From positions 1,645,001 to 1,709,000 of the forward strand of contig NC_135551.1 in the NCBI RefSeq assembly GCF_964340395.1: a stretch of 64,000 bases of DNA, in the 5' to 3' direction. Below the pieces are notes generated by a model. It ran no database searches. It was given only the letters and a program-made list of their open reading frames with translations, and had not been told where the DNA came from. The first letter of the stretch is position 1, and every line of letters begins with the position of its first letter. This document shows, one piece after another, positions 32,759 to 46,402 of this stretch. A program made the position numbers and the translations under genes. The DNA comes from Glandiceps talaboti (Eukaryota; Hemichordata; Enteropneusta; Spengelidae).

Positions 32759-35700
32759 CAGTGACTTCTTAGGCGTTATCTGTACTTTATACAGAGATTA
32801 GTTAGGCGTTATCTGTACTTGCAGAGACAAGTTAGGCGTTATCTGTACTTACAGAGACTAGTTAGGCGTTATCTGTACTTACAGAGACTAGTATGGCGTT
32901 ATCTGTACTTACAGTGACTAGTATGGCGTTATCTGTACTTACAGTGACTAGTATGGCGTTATCTGTACTTACAGTGACTAGTTAGGTGTTATCTGTACTT
33001 ACAGTGACTAGTTAGGCGTTATCTCTACTTACAGAGACTAGTTAGGCGTTATCTGTACTTACAGTGACTAGTATGGCGTTATCTGTACTTACAGTGACTA
33101 GTATGGCGTTATCTGTACTTACAGTGACTAGTTAGGCGTTATCTCTACTTACAGAGACTAGTTAGGCGTTATCTGTACTTACAGTGACTAGTTAGGCGTT
33201 ATCTGTGCTTACAGTGACTAGTTAGGTGTTATCTGTACTTACAGTGACTAGTATGGCGTTATCTGTGCTTACAGTGACTAGTTAGGTGTTATCTGTACTT
33301 ACAGTGACTAGTATGACGTTATCTGTGCTTACAGTGACTAGTTAGGTGTTATCTGTACTTACAGTGACTAGTATGGCGTTATCTGTACTTACAGTGACTA
33401 ATTAGGCGTTATCTGTACTTACAGAGACTAGTTAGGCGTTATTTGTACTTACAGTGACTAGTTAGGTGTTATCTGTACTTACAGTGACTAGTTAGGCGTT
33501 ATCTGTACTTACAGTGACTCGTTAGGTGTTATCTGTACTTACAGTGACTAATTAGGCGTTATCTGTACTTACAGTGACTAATTAGGCGTTATCTGTACTT
33601 ACAGTGACTAGTTAGGCGTTATCTGTACTTACAGTGACTAGTTAGGTGTTATCTGTACTTACAGTGACTAGTTAGGCGTTATCTGTACTTACAGAGACTA
33701 GTTAGGCGTTATCTGTACTTACAGTGACTAGTTAGGCGTTATCTGTACTTACAGTGGCTAATTAGGCGTTATCTGTAATTACAGTGACTAGTTAGGCGTT
33801 ATCTGTGCTTACAGTGACCAGTTAGGCGTTATCTGTACTTACAGTGACTAGTTAGGTGTTATCTGTACTTACAGTGACTAGTTAGGCGTTATCTGTACTT
33901 ACAGAGACTAGTTAGGCGTTATCTGTACTTACAGTGACTAGTTAGGCGTTATCTGTACTTACAGTGGCTAATTAGGCGTTATCTGTAATTACAGTGACTA
34001 GTTAGGCGTTATCTGTGCTTACAGTGACCAGTTAGGCGTTATCTGTACTTACAGTGACTAGTTAGGCGTTATCTGTACTTACAGTGACTAATTAGGCGTT
34101 ATCTGTACTTACAGTGACTAGTTAGGCGTTATCTGTACTTACAGAGACTAGTTAGGCGTTATCTGTACTTACAGTGACTAGTTAGGCGTTATCTGTACTT
34201 ACAGTGACTAATTAGGCGTTATCTGTACTTACAGTGACTAGTTAGGCGTTATCTGTACTTACAGAGACTAGTTAGGTGTTATCTGTACTTACAGAGACTA
34301 GTTAGGCGTTATCTGTACTTACAGTGACTAGTTAGGCGTTATCTGTACTTACAGAGACTAGTTAGGCGTTATCTGTACTTACAGTGACTAGTTAGGCGTT
34401 ATCTGTACTTACAGTGACTAGTTAGGCGTTATCTGTACTTACAGTGACTAGTTAGGCGTTATCTGTACTTACAGTGACTAGTTAGGCGTTATCTGTACTT
34501 ACAGTGACTAGTTAGGCGTTATCTGTACTTACAGTGACTAGTTAGGCGTTATCTGTACTTACAGTGACTAGTTAGGCGTTATCTGTACTTACAGTGACTA
34601 GTTAGGCGTTATCTGTACTTACAGTGACTAGTTAGGCGTTATCTGTACTTACAGAGACTAGTTAGGCGTTATCTGTACTTACAGTGACTAGTTAGGCGTT
34701 ATCTGTACTTACAGTGACTAGTTAGGTGTTATCTGTACTTACAGTGACTAGTTAGGTGTTATCTGTACTTACAGTGACTAGTTAGGCGTTATCTGTACTT
34801 ACAGTGACTCGTTAGGTGTTATCTGTACTTACAGTGACTAATTAGGCGTTATCTGTACTTACAGTGACTAATTAGGCGTTATCTGTACTTACAGTGACTA
34901 GTTAGGCGTTATCTGTACTTACAGTGACTAGTTAGGTGTTATCTGTACTTACAGTGACTAGTTAGGCGTTATCTGTACTTACAGAGACTAGTTAGGCGTT
35001 ATCTGTACTTACAGTGACTAGTTAGGCGTTATCTGTACTTACAGTGGCTAATTAGGCGTTATCTGTACTTACAGTGACTAGTTAGGCGTTATCTGTGCTT
35101 ACAGTGACCAGTTAGGCGTTATCTGTACTTACAGTGACTAGTTAGGCGTTATCTGTACTTACAGTGACTAATTAGGCGTTATCTGTACTTACAGTGACTA
35201 GTTAGGCGTTATCTGTACTTACAGAGACTAGTTAGGCGTTATCTGTACTTACAGTGACTAGTTAGGCGTTATCTGTACTTACAGTGACTAATTAGGCGTT
35301 ATCTGTACTTACAGTGACTAGTTAGGCGTTATCTGTACTTACAGAGACTAGTTAGGTGTTATCTGTACTTACAGAGACTAGTTAGGCGTTATCTGTACTT
35401 ACAGTGACTAGTTAGGCGTTATCTGTACTTACAGAGACTAGTTAGGCGTTATCTGTACTTACAGTGACTAGTTAGGCGTTATCTGTACTTACAGTGACTA
35501 GTTAGGCGTTATCTGTACTTACAGTGACTAGTTAGGCGTTATCTGTACTTACAGTGACTAGTTAGGCGTTATCTGTACTTACAGTGACTAGTTAGGCGTT
35601 ATCTGTACTTACAGTGACTAGTTAGGCGTTATCTGTACTTACAGAGACTAGTTAGGCGTTATCTGTACTTACAGAGACTAGTTAGGCGTTATCTGTACTT

Positions 35701-37643
35701 ACAGTGACTAGTTAGGCGTTATCTGTACTTACAGTGACTAATTAGGCGTTATCTGTACTTACAGTGACTAGTTAGGCGTTATCTGTACTTACAGAGACTA
35801 GTTAGGTGTTATCTGTACTTACAGAGACTAGTTAGGCGTTATCTGTACTTACAGAGACTAGTTAGGCGTTATCTGTACTTACAGTGACTAGTTAGGCGTT
35901 ATCTGTACTTACAGTGACTAGTTAGGCGTTATCTGTACTTACAGTGACTAGTTAGGCGTTATCTGTACTTACAGTGACTAGTTAGGCGTTATCTGTACTT
36001 ACAGTGACTAGTTAGGCGTTATCTGTACTTACAGTGACTAGTTAGGCGTTATCTGTACTTACAGTGACTAGTTAGGCGTTATCTGTACTTACAGTGACTA
36101 GTTAGGCGTTATCTGTACTTACAGAGACTAGTTAGGCGTTATCTGTACTTACAGTGACTAGTTAGGCGTTATCTGTACTTGCAGTGACTAGTTAGGCGTT
36201 ATCTGTACTTACAGTGACTAGTTAGGCGTTATCTGTACTTACAGTGACTAGTTAGGCGTTATCTGTACTTACAGTGACTAGTTAGGCGTTATCTGTACTT
36301 ACAGTGACTAGTTAGGCCTTATCTGTACTTACAGTGACTAGTTAGGTGTTATCTGTACTTACAGTGACTAGTTAGGTGTTATCTGTACTTACAGTGACTC
36401 GTTAGGTGTTATCTGTACTTACAGTGACTAGTTAGGTGTTATCTGTACTTACAGTGACTAGTTAGGCGTTATCTGTACTTACAGTGACTAGTTAGGCGTT
36501 ATCTGTACTTACAGTGACTAGTTAGGCGTTATCTGTACTTACAGTGACTAGTTAGGTGTTATCTGTACTTACAGTGACTAGTTAGGTGTTATCTGTACTT
36601 ACAGTGACTAGTTAGGCGTTATCTGTACTTACAGTGACTAGTTAGGCGTTATCTGTACTTACAGTGACTAGTTAGGCGTTATCTGTACTTACAGTGACTA
36701 GTTAGGCGTTATCTGTACTTACAGTGACTAGTTAGGCGTTATCTGTACTTACAGTGACTAGTTAGGCGTTATCTGTACTTACAGTGACTAGTTAGGCGTT
36801 ATCTGTACTTACAGTGACTAGTTAGGTGTTATCTGTACTTACAGTGACTAGTTAGGCGTTATCTGTACTTACAGTGACTAGTTAAGCGTTATCTGTACTT
36901 ACAGTGACTAGTTGGGCGTTATTTTTACTTACAGTGACTAGTTAGGTGTTATCTGTACTTACAGTGACTAGTTAGGCGTTATCTGTACTTACAGAGACTA
37001 GTTAGGTGTTATCTGTACTTACAGTGACTAGTTAGGCGTTATCTGTACTTACAGTGACTAGTTAGGTGTTATCTGTACTTACAGTGACTAGTTAGGCGTT
37101 ATCTCTACTTACAGTGACTAGTTAAGCGTTATCTGTACTTACAGTGACTAGTTAGGCGTTATCTGTACTTACAGTGACTAGTTAGGCGTTATCTGTACTT
37201 ACAGTGACCAGTTAGGCGTTATCTGTACTTACAGTGACTAGTTAGGCGTTATCTGTACTTACAGTGTCTAGTTAGGCGTTATCTGTACTTACAGTGACCA
37301 GTTAGGCGTTATCTCTACTTACAGTGACTAGTTAGGCGTTATCTCTACTTACAGTGACTAGTTAGGCGTTATCTGTACTTACAGTGACTAGTTAGGCGTT
37401 ATCTGTACTTACAGTGACTAGTTAGGTGTTATCTGTACTTACAGTGACTAGTTAGGCGTTATCTGTACTTACAGTGACTAGTTAGGCGTTATCTGTACTT
37501 ACAGTGACTAGTTAGGCGTTATCTGTACTTACATTGACTAGTTAGGCGTTATCTGTACTTACAGTGACTAGTTAGGCGTTATCTGTACTTACAGTGAATA
37601 GTTAGGCGTTATCTGTACTTACAGTGACCAGTTAGGCGTTATC
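32759..37643. repeat. Minisatellite, 30-bp unit, about 163 copies, with higher-order repeats
   Basis: The unit contains AGGCGTTATCTGTACTTACA and GTGACTAGTT. The 30-bp phase is kept without a single indel from about 32,830 to the end, nearly 5 kb. Variants (AGAGACTA, GGTGTT, AATTAGG, GTGCTT, TGGCTA, GACCAG) mark higher-order copies: a 210-bp block is tandemly duplicated (33631-33840 and 33841-34050), and a block of about 0.8-1 kb recurs 1080 bp downstream (for example 34051 onward and 35131 onward). The minus strand of each unit carries ACTGTAAGTA, similar to a splice donor. All frames have stops on the plus strand. Confidence 0.98.
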
Positions 37644-39060
37644 ACCTTCAAGACGATTGGTTTAACCGTCAGTTCCAAAAACGAAATAGAAAAAAAGAGT
37701 ATGTGTTCATGTTGGTGATGCTTTCAATTCATAATCGCACTTAAAGAGTGTGAATGTCTTAGAATGGCAATAAAAGAAGCTAGGAACATTTGTTTTATTA
37801 CTGGTCCAACATTTTAGTGATAAATGATTAGTTTGTCAAGATCTGCATTTGTTGTAACTCTATTTGTCATCAGTGACGTTATAATTGTTTTCTGATCTGA
37901 CCGTCCATTTCAAAAAATATTTTGTTGAAACGAAGAAATGTATGCCTGGGCGATGAGAAACGTAACGACAATAGTGGCAACTGTTACACCATGAACAGAT
38001 GGTAACTCTTACACTAGTACTGTGTACTGTGATTATTTGAATTCATTGCGCTCAAAAACAGTTCTTAAATCTTATATCGAATAAATAAGTTCTCTTAATG
38101 TAAATGGCATATTCATGTCATGACAGATAAAAGAATGTATAGTTTCACCACTAGGAGTGCTGTTCAGAGTCAGCATTTGGATCGGCCAAAAGTGAGGACA
38201 ATGAGAGTTGAGAACCTTCTTTGAAATTTTTTTTACCAGTTTCCCGTGTTTCGTTGCATTCTCAACGAGTTAAAACGTTCTGTTAACGTTGATTCAGACA
38301 ATCACATTTATTTTTTGAAAATCACAATTGTTTTAGGCAGCCTTCAGTAGTTACAAGAGGGGAGGGCCAGGGGAATTAGGGGGTGGGTCACTTTTAACAA
38401 ATCGGTCCTCGGCGGAGGGCTTATTTTAGAAAACGGAAATTAGGGGAGGGGCACATTTTCCTTTGACTCAATTTTCAAGTCGAATTACAAGATGTGAGTG
38501 AGTCAAACAGTCTAATCGGTTTTCTTCTTTGCCAATCATTTTGAGTTTCTTCATTTTTATTTAGGAGTCAAGGAGTCATAAAAATAAAGCTCCCCAATCG
38601 ATGGTTATATTTGGTGATCAAAGTAACAACAGAAACATAAATACATTGGTTTTATTGGTCGAAATGTAAGGATCAGAAAAAATGATTACATTTCTAAGAA
38701 TCTGAGTTGTCGATTTAAAAGAGCAGTCGAATTGATGGAATCATTAAGGGTAATATCATAACATATCAGTGAAATGCAGTGAATTAACTGTTAGTTGTAG
38801 TGTGAGGAGGGAAGTGGGTCTCATAGTGGTAAAGGGAGAACAGTGTAATGTGGCAAGATATTGGGGATAATGTGGTAGCGTGGAGATGTTGACCTCAGTC
38901 CTTAGGTTGTCAGTTGTGCACTCATCTAGTATTTGGGAGTTCTGGCCTTCAGCTCAATGACATCTAAATGCAGGGATTGGTTTAATATAAACACAAACTA
39001 ACTCTGACGTAATAGTGGGAAACAATGCCCTTAAAACTATCAATGTGTGGTGGGAACTTA
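37644..39060. other. Unique stretch with G-rich dispersed repeat
   Basis: A G-rich element at 38350-38460 (GGGGAATTAGGGGGTGGGTC and a second GGGGAGGGGCACATTTT) resembles the G-run elements at 15279 and 29968. No exon was recognised. Confidence 0.4.
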
Positions 39061-39065
39061 CAACA

Positions 39066-39150
39066 GAAACATTCACTGACTCTAGTGGGACTCGAACCCA
39101 AGACTTCCTGACTACCCTCTTGTAACACCTCTGTCGAAAGTAACTGCAAA
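39066..39150 (-). other. tRNA-derived (SINE-like) fragment with B box
   Basis: The minus strand contains GGTTCGAGTCC at 39098-39088, an almost perfect RNA polymerase III B box, set in CTTGGGTTCGAGTCCCACT as in a tRNA T-arm. The preceding GAGGGTAGTCAGGAAGTC looks like a decayed variable-loop or anticodon-arm region. No A box or cloverleaf can be completed, so this is at most the head of a decayed SINE or a tRNA pseudogene. Confidence 0.4.
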
Positions 39151-39224
39151 GTGACAACATGAATTTAGTGAATCTATGCAATCTATGAATTTATGGTCTA
39201 TGATAATTCATTATTCTATTGTGT

Positions 39225-40103
39225 CCTACACTGCATTGTGTTATACACCGTATTTCATTGCATTGTGTTATACACTGTATTTCATTGCATTGTGTTATAC
39301 AACGTATTTCATTGCATTGTGTCATACACCGTATTTCATTGCATTGTTATACACCGTATTTCATTGCATTGTGTTATACACTGTATGTCATTGTATTGTG
39401 TTATACACCATATTCATTGCATTGTGTTATACACTGTATTTCATTGCATTGTGCCATACACCGTATTTCATTGCATTGTTATACACTGTATTTCATTGCA
39501 TTGCTGTGTACACTGTATTTCATTGTATTGTGTTATACACTATTTCATTGCATTGCATTACACACTGTATTTCATTGCATTGCATTCTACACCGTATTTC
39601 ATTGCATTGTATTATACATTGTATTTCATTTTATTGTGTTATACACCGTATTTCATTGTATTGAATTCTGCACTATTTCATTGCATTGCATTATACACTG
39701 TATTTCATTGCATTGTGTTATACACTGCATTCATTGCATTGTGTTATACACTGTATTTCATTGCATTGTGTTATACACTGCATTTCATTGCATTGTGTTA
39801 TACACTGCATTCATTGCATTGTGTTATACACTGCATTTCATTGCATTGTGTTATACACTGCATTCATTGCATTGTGTTATACAATATTTCATTGTATTGC
39901 ATTATACACTGTATTTCATTGTACACTATATTTCATTGCATTGCGCCATACAATATTTCATTGTATTGTGTTATATACTGTATTTCACTATATTGTGTTG
40001 TATACTGTTTTCTATTGTGTTGTGTTATACACTGTATTTCATTGCATTGCACTATACACTGTATTTCATTGTATTGCATTATACACTGTTTTTCATTTTT
40101 CTT
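39225..40103. repeat. Minisatellite, about 27-bp unit, about 33 degenerate copies
   Basis: The unit contains TTGTGTTATACACTGTATTT and CATTGCA, with frequent 1-3 base deletions. The plus strand of the unit has no stop codons in any phase, so indels do not close frames and all three plus frames read as long Cys/His/Ile-rich open frames (up to 328 codons). These are not genes: the composition simply follows the repeat. Confidence 0.95.
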
Positions 40104-42036
<1,933 letters not shown>

Positions 42037-42167
42037 ATGTTTCTGAAACTGGTAAAACATGCCCAAGCACAGGCTGTCAAGGAACATATAAGAGATCATA
42101 GTCATGGACAACATAGTGATGACGGAGGAAAGCCGGGTGGACTCAAGAAACTTACCCACATGTGGAA
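42037..42167 (+). CDS. Candidate first coding exon (43 codons), unidentified gene
   Basis: An ATG with A at -3 opens a frame of 43 codons plus two bases that ends precisely at TGGAA followed by GTAAGTG, a strong donor. The peptide starts MFLKLVKHAQAQAVKEHIRD, continues through a His/Ser/Gly-rich linker (HSHGQHSDDGG) and ends KKLTHMW. The first part is likely an amphipathic helix, and there is no signal peptide. Codon use is balanced and GC content is higher than in the surroundings. I do not recognise the protein. A possible later piece at 42563-42780 (including KDRFREALNLLTTLNASLK) follows an acceptor-like CTCTCAG, but I could not join it in frame with confidence. Confidence 0.5.
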
Positions 42168-42787
42168 GTAAGTGTTAAGCTACTCTGAATAGACACGTAT
42201 TTCTATGTTCTAGCATTTATAACTTTGTGTTTGTATAAATTGTCTTTAAAGTAAAGATCTACCGCAGAGAAAAACACAAGAATAATGTTAAACCCCAGGT
42301 CGTCAAATAGTGGTACGTGTTAACGATAGTAGTCTTCAGTTTACGGCCAATCTCTGCTGTTATACAGTACAGATAACGGTTGTTATTATTTCCTACTAGT
42401 TCATCGAAACACAACACGGACACTTTTTACGAACCTTCAAACGATCAGCAACCCAACCGAAAGTAACAAGTTTTACAATACATGTATTTGTATAAACATT
42501 ACATTTTGGCCTAATTTGATGCATCTAACCATTACTCTATCGAAACATAAACCTCTCAGTTGAAATGTTGCCGGCTTTTGATCCATTCAGCGCTAGAGGC
42601 ACTTACCGTGAAAGTTTTCAAGGGTACCCGAAAGTGTGTTGGTCAATTATCAGCCAAGGATAGATTCAGGGAAGCATTAAATCTATTAACAACGTTGAAC
42701 GCATCGTTGAAAATGCTCAAAGACGTCTCGAGTTTTAAACACTTAACCATTTCAGAAAAGGCTTTTTACAGTAACAACGACTTCTAC
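42168..42787. other. Presumed intron with one unrecognised open frame
   Basis: The frame from 42563 reads MKCCRLLIHSALEALTVKVF and continues to KMLKDVSSF before running into the 27-bp array. Composition is protein-like and helix-prone, but there is no family match. It could be a second exon or chance. Confidence 0.25.
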
Positions 42788-43690
42788 AGTTATTCTATAA
42801 TCACAAAAACTTATATAGTTATTTTATAATCCCAAAAATGTATAGTTATTTTATAGTCACACACACTTATACAGTTATTTTATAGCCACACACACTTATA
42901 CAGTTATTTTATAGTCACACACACTTATACATTTATTTTATAGTCACACACACTTATACAGTTATTTTATAGTCACACACACTTATACAGCTATTTCATA
43001 GTCGCACACACACTTATACAGTTATTTTATAGTCACACACACTTATACAGTTATTTATAGTCACACACACTTATACAGTTATTTTATAGTCACACACACT
43101 TATACAGTTATTTTATAGTCACACACACTTATACAGGTATTTTATATTCACACACACTTATACAGTTATTTTATATTCACACAAATTATACAGTTATTTT
43201 ATAGTCACACACACTTATACAGTTATTTTATATTCACACACACTTATACAGTTATTTTATAGTCACACACACTTATACAGTTATTTTATAGTCACACACA
43301 CTTATACAGTTATTTTATATTCACACACACTTATACAGTTATTTTATAGTCACACACACTTATACAGTTATTTTATAGTCACACACACTTATACCGTTAT
43401 TTTATAGCCACACACACTTATACAGTTATTTTATAGTCACACACACTTATACAGTTATTTTATAGTCACACACGCTTGTACAGTTATTTTATAGTCACAC
43501 ACACTTATACAGTTATTTTATAGTCACACACACTTATACAGTTATTTTATAGTCACACACACTTATACAGTTATTTTATAGTCACACACACTTGTACAGT
43601 TATTTTATAGTCACACACACTTATACAGTTATTTTATATTCACACACACTTATACAGTTATTTTATAGTCACACACACACTTATACAGTT
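42788..43690. repeat. Minisatellite, 27-bp unit, about 33 copies
   Basis: The unit contains CACACACTTATACAGTTATT and TTATAGT, with few indels. The left edge (42788-42850) is degenerate and grades into unique sequence containing related TAGTTATTTTATAAT words, which suggests the seed lay here. Confidence 0.97.
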
Positions 43691-44154
43691 ACAAAGTTTT
43701 ATAGTTATTTTAAGTCACATAGTTAATTTTAAAGAAATACTGTTTACATGATAGACGGGTTTTATCTCTCTCTACGTTTTAGACCGTTACTAAAATGTAT
43801 AGTAAATAGGCAGTAGTTAATAACTGGTTTCCTTTGTATGTGGCATATCTATTGCACCAACAAACACTGAACTCCCTAGGGGTATAACATTCAATTTCAA
43901 AGAGTTTCTTTTATAATTTCTGAATTCCGTTTGTGACCCTGTTTTCATGCAGACTTGCTTTTCTCTGGTGATGAAAGACCAACATAAGGTGGTGGACTGG
44001 ATTAAAATGGACAGTTCAAAAGTTACATTTCTATCTTCATGACTAAATTGCCATGGTAATCGGCAATCCGCGATAGATAACAATACACAAGTGTGAATAA
44101 TAGCACAGGTCTCAGATAATAAATACATGACATTTAGTGTTTTATGTTAGCTGA

Positions 44155-44220
<66 letters not shown>

Positions 44221-46402
44221 ACGTAGTAATCTTTTTCAGTACAGTCAATATAGGACTACTACATTATGGGCTATTAAAGCATTGATCTAAACTAAATGAT
44301 TCTCACCACAATATCGTATTCTTATCGTATGTTATGAATCCATGGTCTATAATTCAGATGGCAAGTTTAAGACAACCCATGATTGGTTGTGGAGAGTGTA
44401 TACAATGTCAATTCGTGATCCTTATAGTACGTAAAGTCATGTGTCGGTCATTATGAGACAAAAAACAAGAACGCAACCTATCCTATGCTATAGTATAGTT
44501 GTATGATATGTAGAAGGGCAAGAAATAACTATCAAGTCCGTTGCGATGCTGTGTGATTTATTGGTAACAGTTTAAATAAACTTTGACAACTTATGAATTT
44601 CTGGTTTCATGAATTGTTCGTTTCTTGTCACTCTCTTGAAAACTATTTGCCTAGATCGATCGTCTATAACGTATCACCAGATAAATCAACAAGAAGGCGT
44701 CTCTCGTTGCTAACATTTCCACCTGACCGCAGATTGCGTGTAGCTAATTAGAAAGCATGAATACCTAGTCACTGTGAAATTAGAACATGGTTTACTTTAA
44801 TTTTAAACTGTAGATATATAGTGGTTTTGTTGTCTACAAATATCATAGCATTGTTTAGGAGAAGTAAATTACAAAACAGGGTTCGTATGGTAGAGCACTG
44901 GCGGAACAGCTGCCTGTTGCACCAGACAAACAAACCAATGGCTGTATCAATGACATCCTATACTCTTACATGCAAAAATCATTATCGTTTTGCTTGATTG
45001 CCTTTCAAAACTGGTTGTCTGTGGACAATATGCACCAGGACCGATTTGTTGTTAACCGTTAACGTTATTTTCTTTATTATTACCCCTTCACTAAGACGAA
45101 ACGCTGATAATCTGGCATAATGTATTTCATTGGTTTCGCTAGGTATGTTCACCAAAGTCTGTGGTACGTAGCCCGACCAGCATTTGATAAATCGGCCTAT
45201 TACTACACATTATTTATTGGTTCCGTCTAACCACAAGACAAGTAGCTACCGACAATCTATAGTAGACTATCAAACTTTCAAAGTCATTCTAATGGCATCA
45301 CTCATCTATATGCTAGTGCTCACATACAACTAGAGTTTATTGTTCCCTGAATACCGTTGTACTTGTTGTTGGTTGTTGTTTTTTAGGGGGAGGGGAAAGC
45401 TTTTTGGGGAAAGCGAGGTTGTTTATTTTGTGTCGACCGTACACGTGTATTGACGAATTGTTCAAGTTCAAGTATGTGAGTAAAACAAAGACAACATTAT
45501 TGAACATATATTGTCTCATTTTAATTAAGTCTACATTTAAAAAAAAAATAAGTTTGAGAAGACTAAACAATACTAATTCTATCACAACCTTCAGTAGATT
45601 CCTGTAACCATTGACTAAACAATACTAATTCTATCACAACCTTCAGTAGGTTGGAAGTAGGGTCACATTCCTGTAACCTTTGACCCCGTGCTTCAACAAG
45701 TAAAATAGAAGATGAATTATCATACCATATATGTCCATAGTATCTTGACAATTAAATTGATTTGATATCTGACATTTAACTATAGATTGAAAACTCACTA
45801 TATCGAGATGTAGTGTCAATAAGTTAATGTCAACTTAACTGGCTTTTTCTGTTGTCATTATCAATAACCATATGTTTATATTTATTGTTTACCTGTCTAA
45901 GCTCACTGATTGGTTGATGAAGCTACCACTCAATCTCTGATAGGTTGATGTCGATAATCATAATGGTATATTTATGCTCGAAATTAATGTTGCCAGCGTA
46001 TCAAAATATTCCTACAAAAAATATAACGAAATGAAAACAAAATTTATAAAATAACAAGCAAAGCAAAGTAAAAATAATGTTGGTTCTTATAGCGCTTTCC
46101 AACTCTCTGCTCAAAGTGCTTTACAATTGTTACCCCTGGCACGTATCTATAGTGGCACAATGGCCCTCTACTCCCTGGGGAGCATACAATCTATTGCAGC
46201 CTCTATAAGCGCATAGGAGCATTCACATTACTCATGAATAATAACTCTAACATCAATGAACATGATATAAGACATTGATTGCCATGGATGTAATGACACA
46301 GGACAAATTAGAACATGTTCTAGATTTAGCGACGTAAAAATGTAGTACTCTATCGAAGGTAATAAAGTAATTGAGGAAGAATTTTTTGTCAATAGAAACA
46401 AG
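43691..46402. other. Unique stretch, (GT)n tract, 36-bp duplication and a dispersed repeat
   Basis: A pure (GT)n tract lies at 44155-44219. A 36-bp segment beginning GACTAAACAATACTAATTCT occurs at 45561-45596 and 45615-45650. At 46080-46170, GGTTCTTATAGCGCTTTCCA with a later GTGCTTTACAATTGTTAC looks like a dispersed repeat, perhaps a LINE or SINE tail. No gene was recognised on either strand. Confidence 0.4.

Noticed and set aside
32759-37643. CRISPR-like array of regular repeats
   Set aside because: There are no unique spacers between repeats, units are directly contiguous, and the context is eukaryotic.
39066-39150. A functional tRNA gene
   Set aside because: Only the B box and T-arm are preserved; no A box, acceptor stem or anticodon arm can be paired.
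45404-45607. Plus frame with a GTGAGT donor at about 45475
   Set aside because: It has no ATG start, and the upstream sequence is a G-rich and TTG-rich low-complexity stretch.
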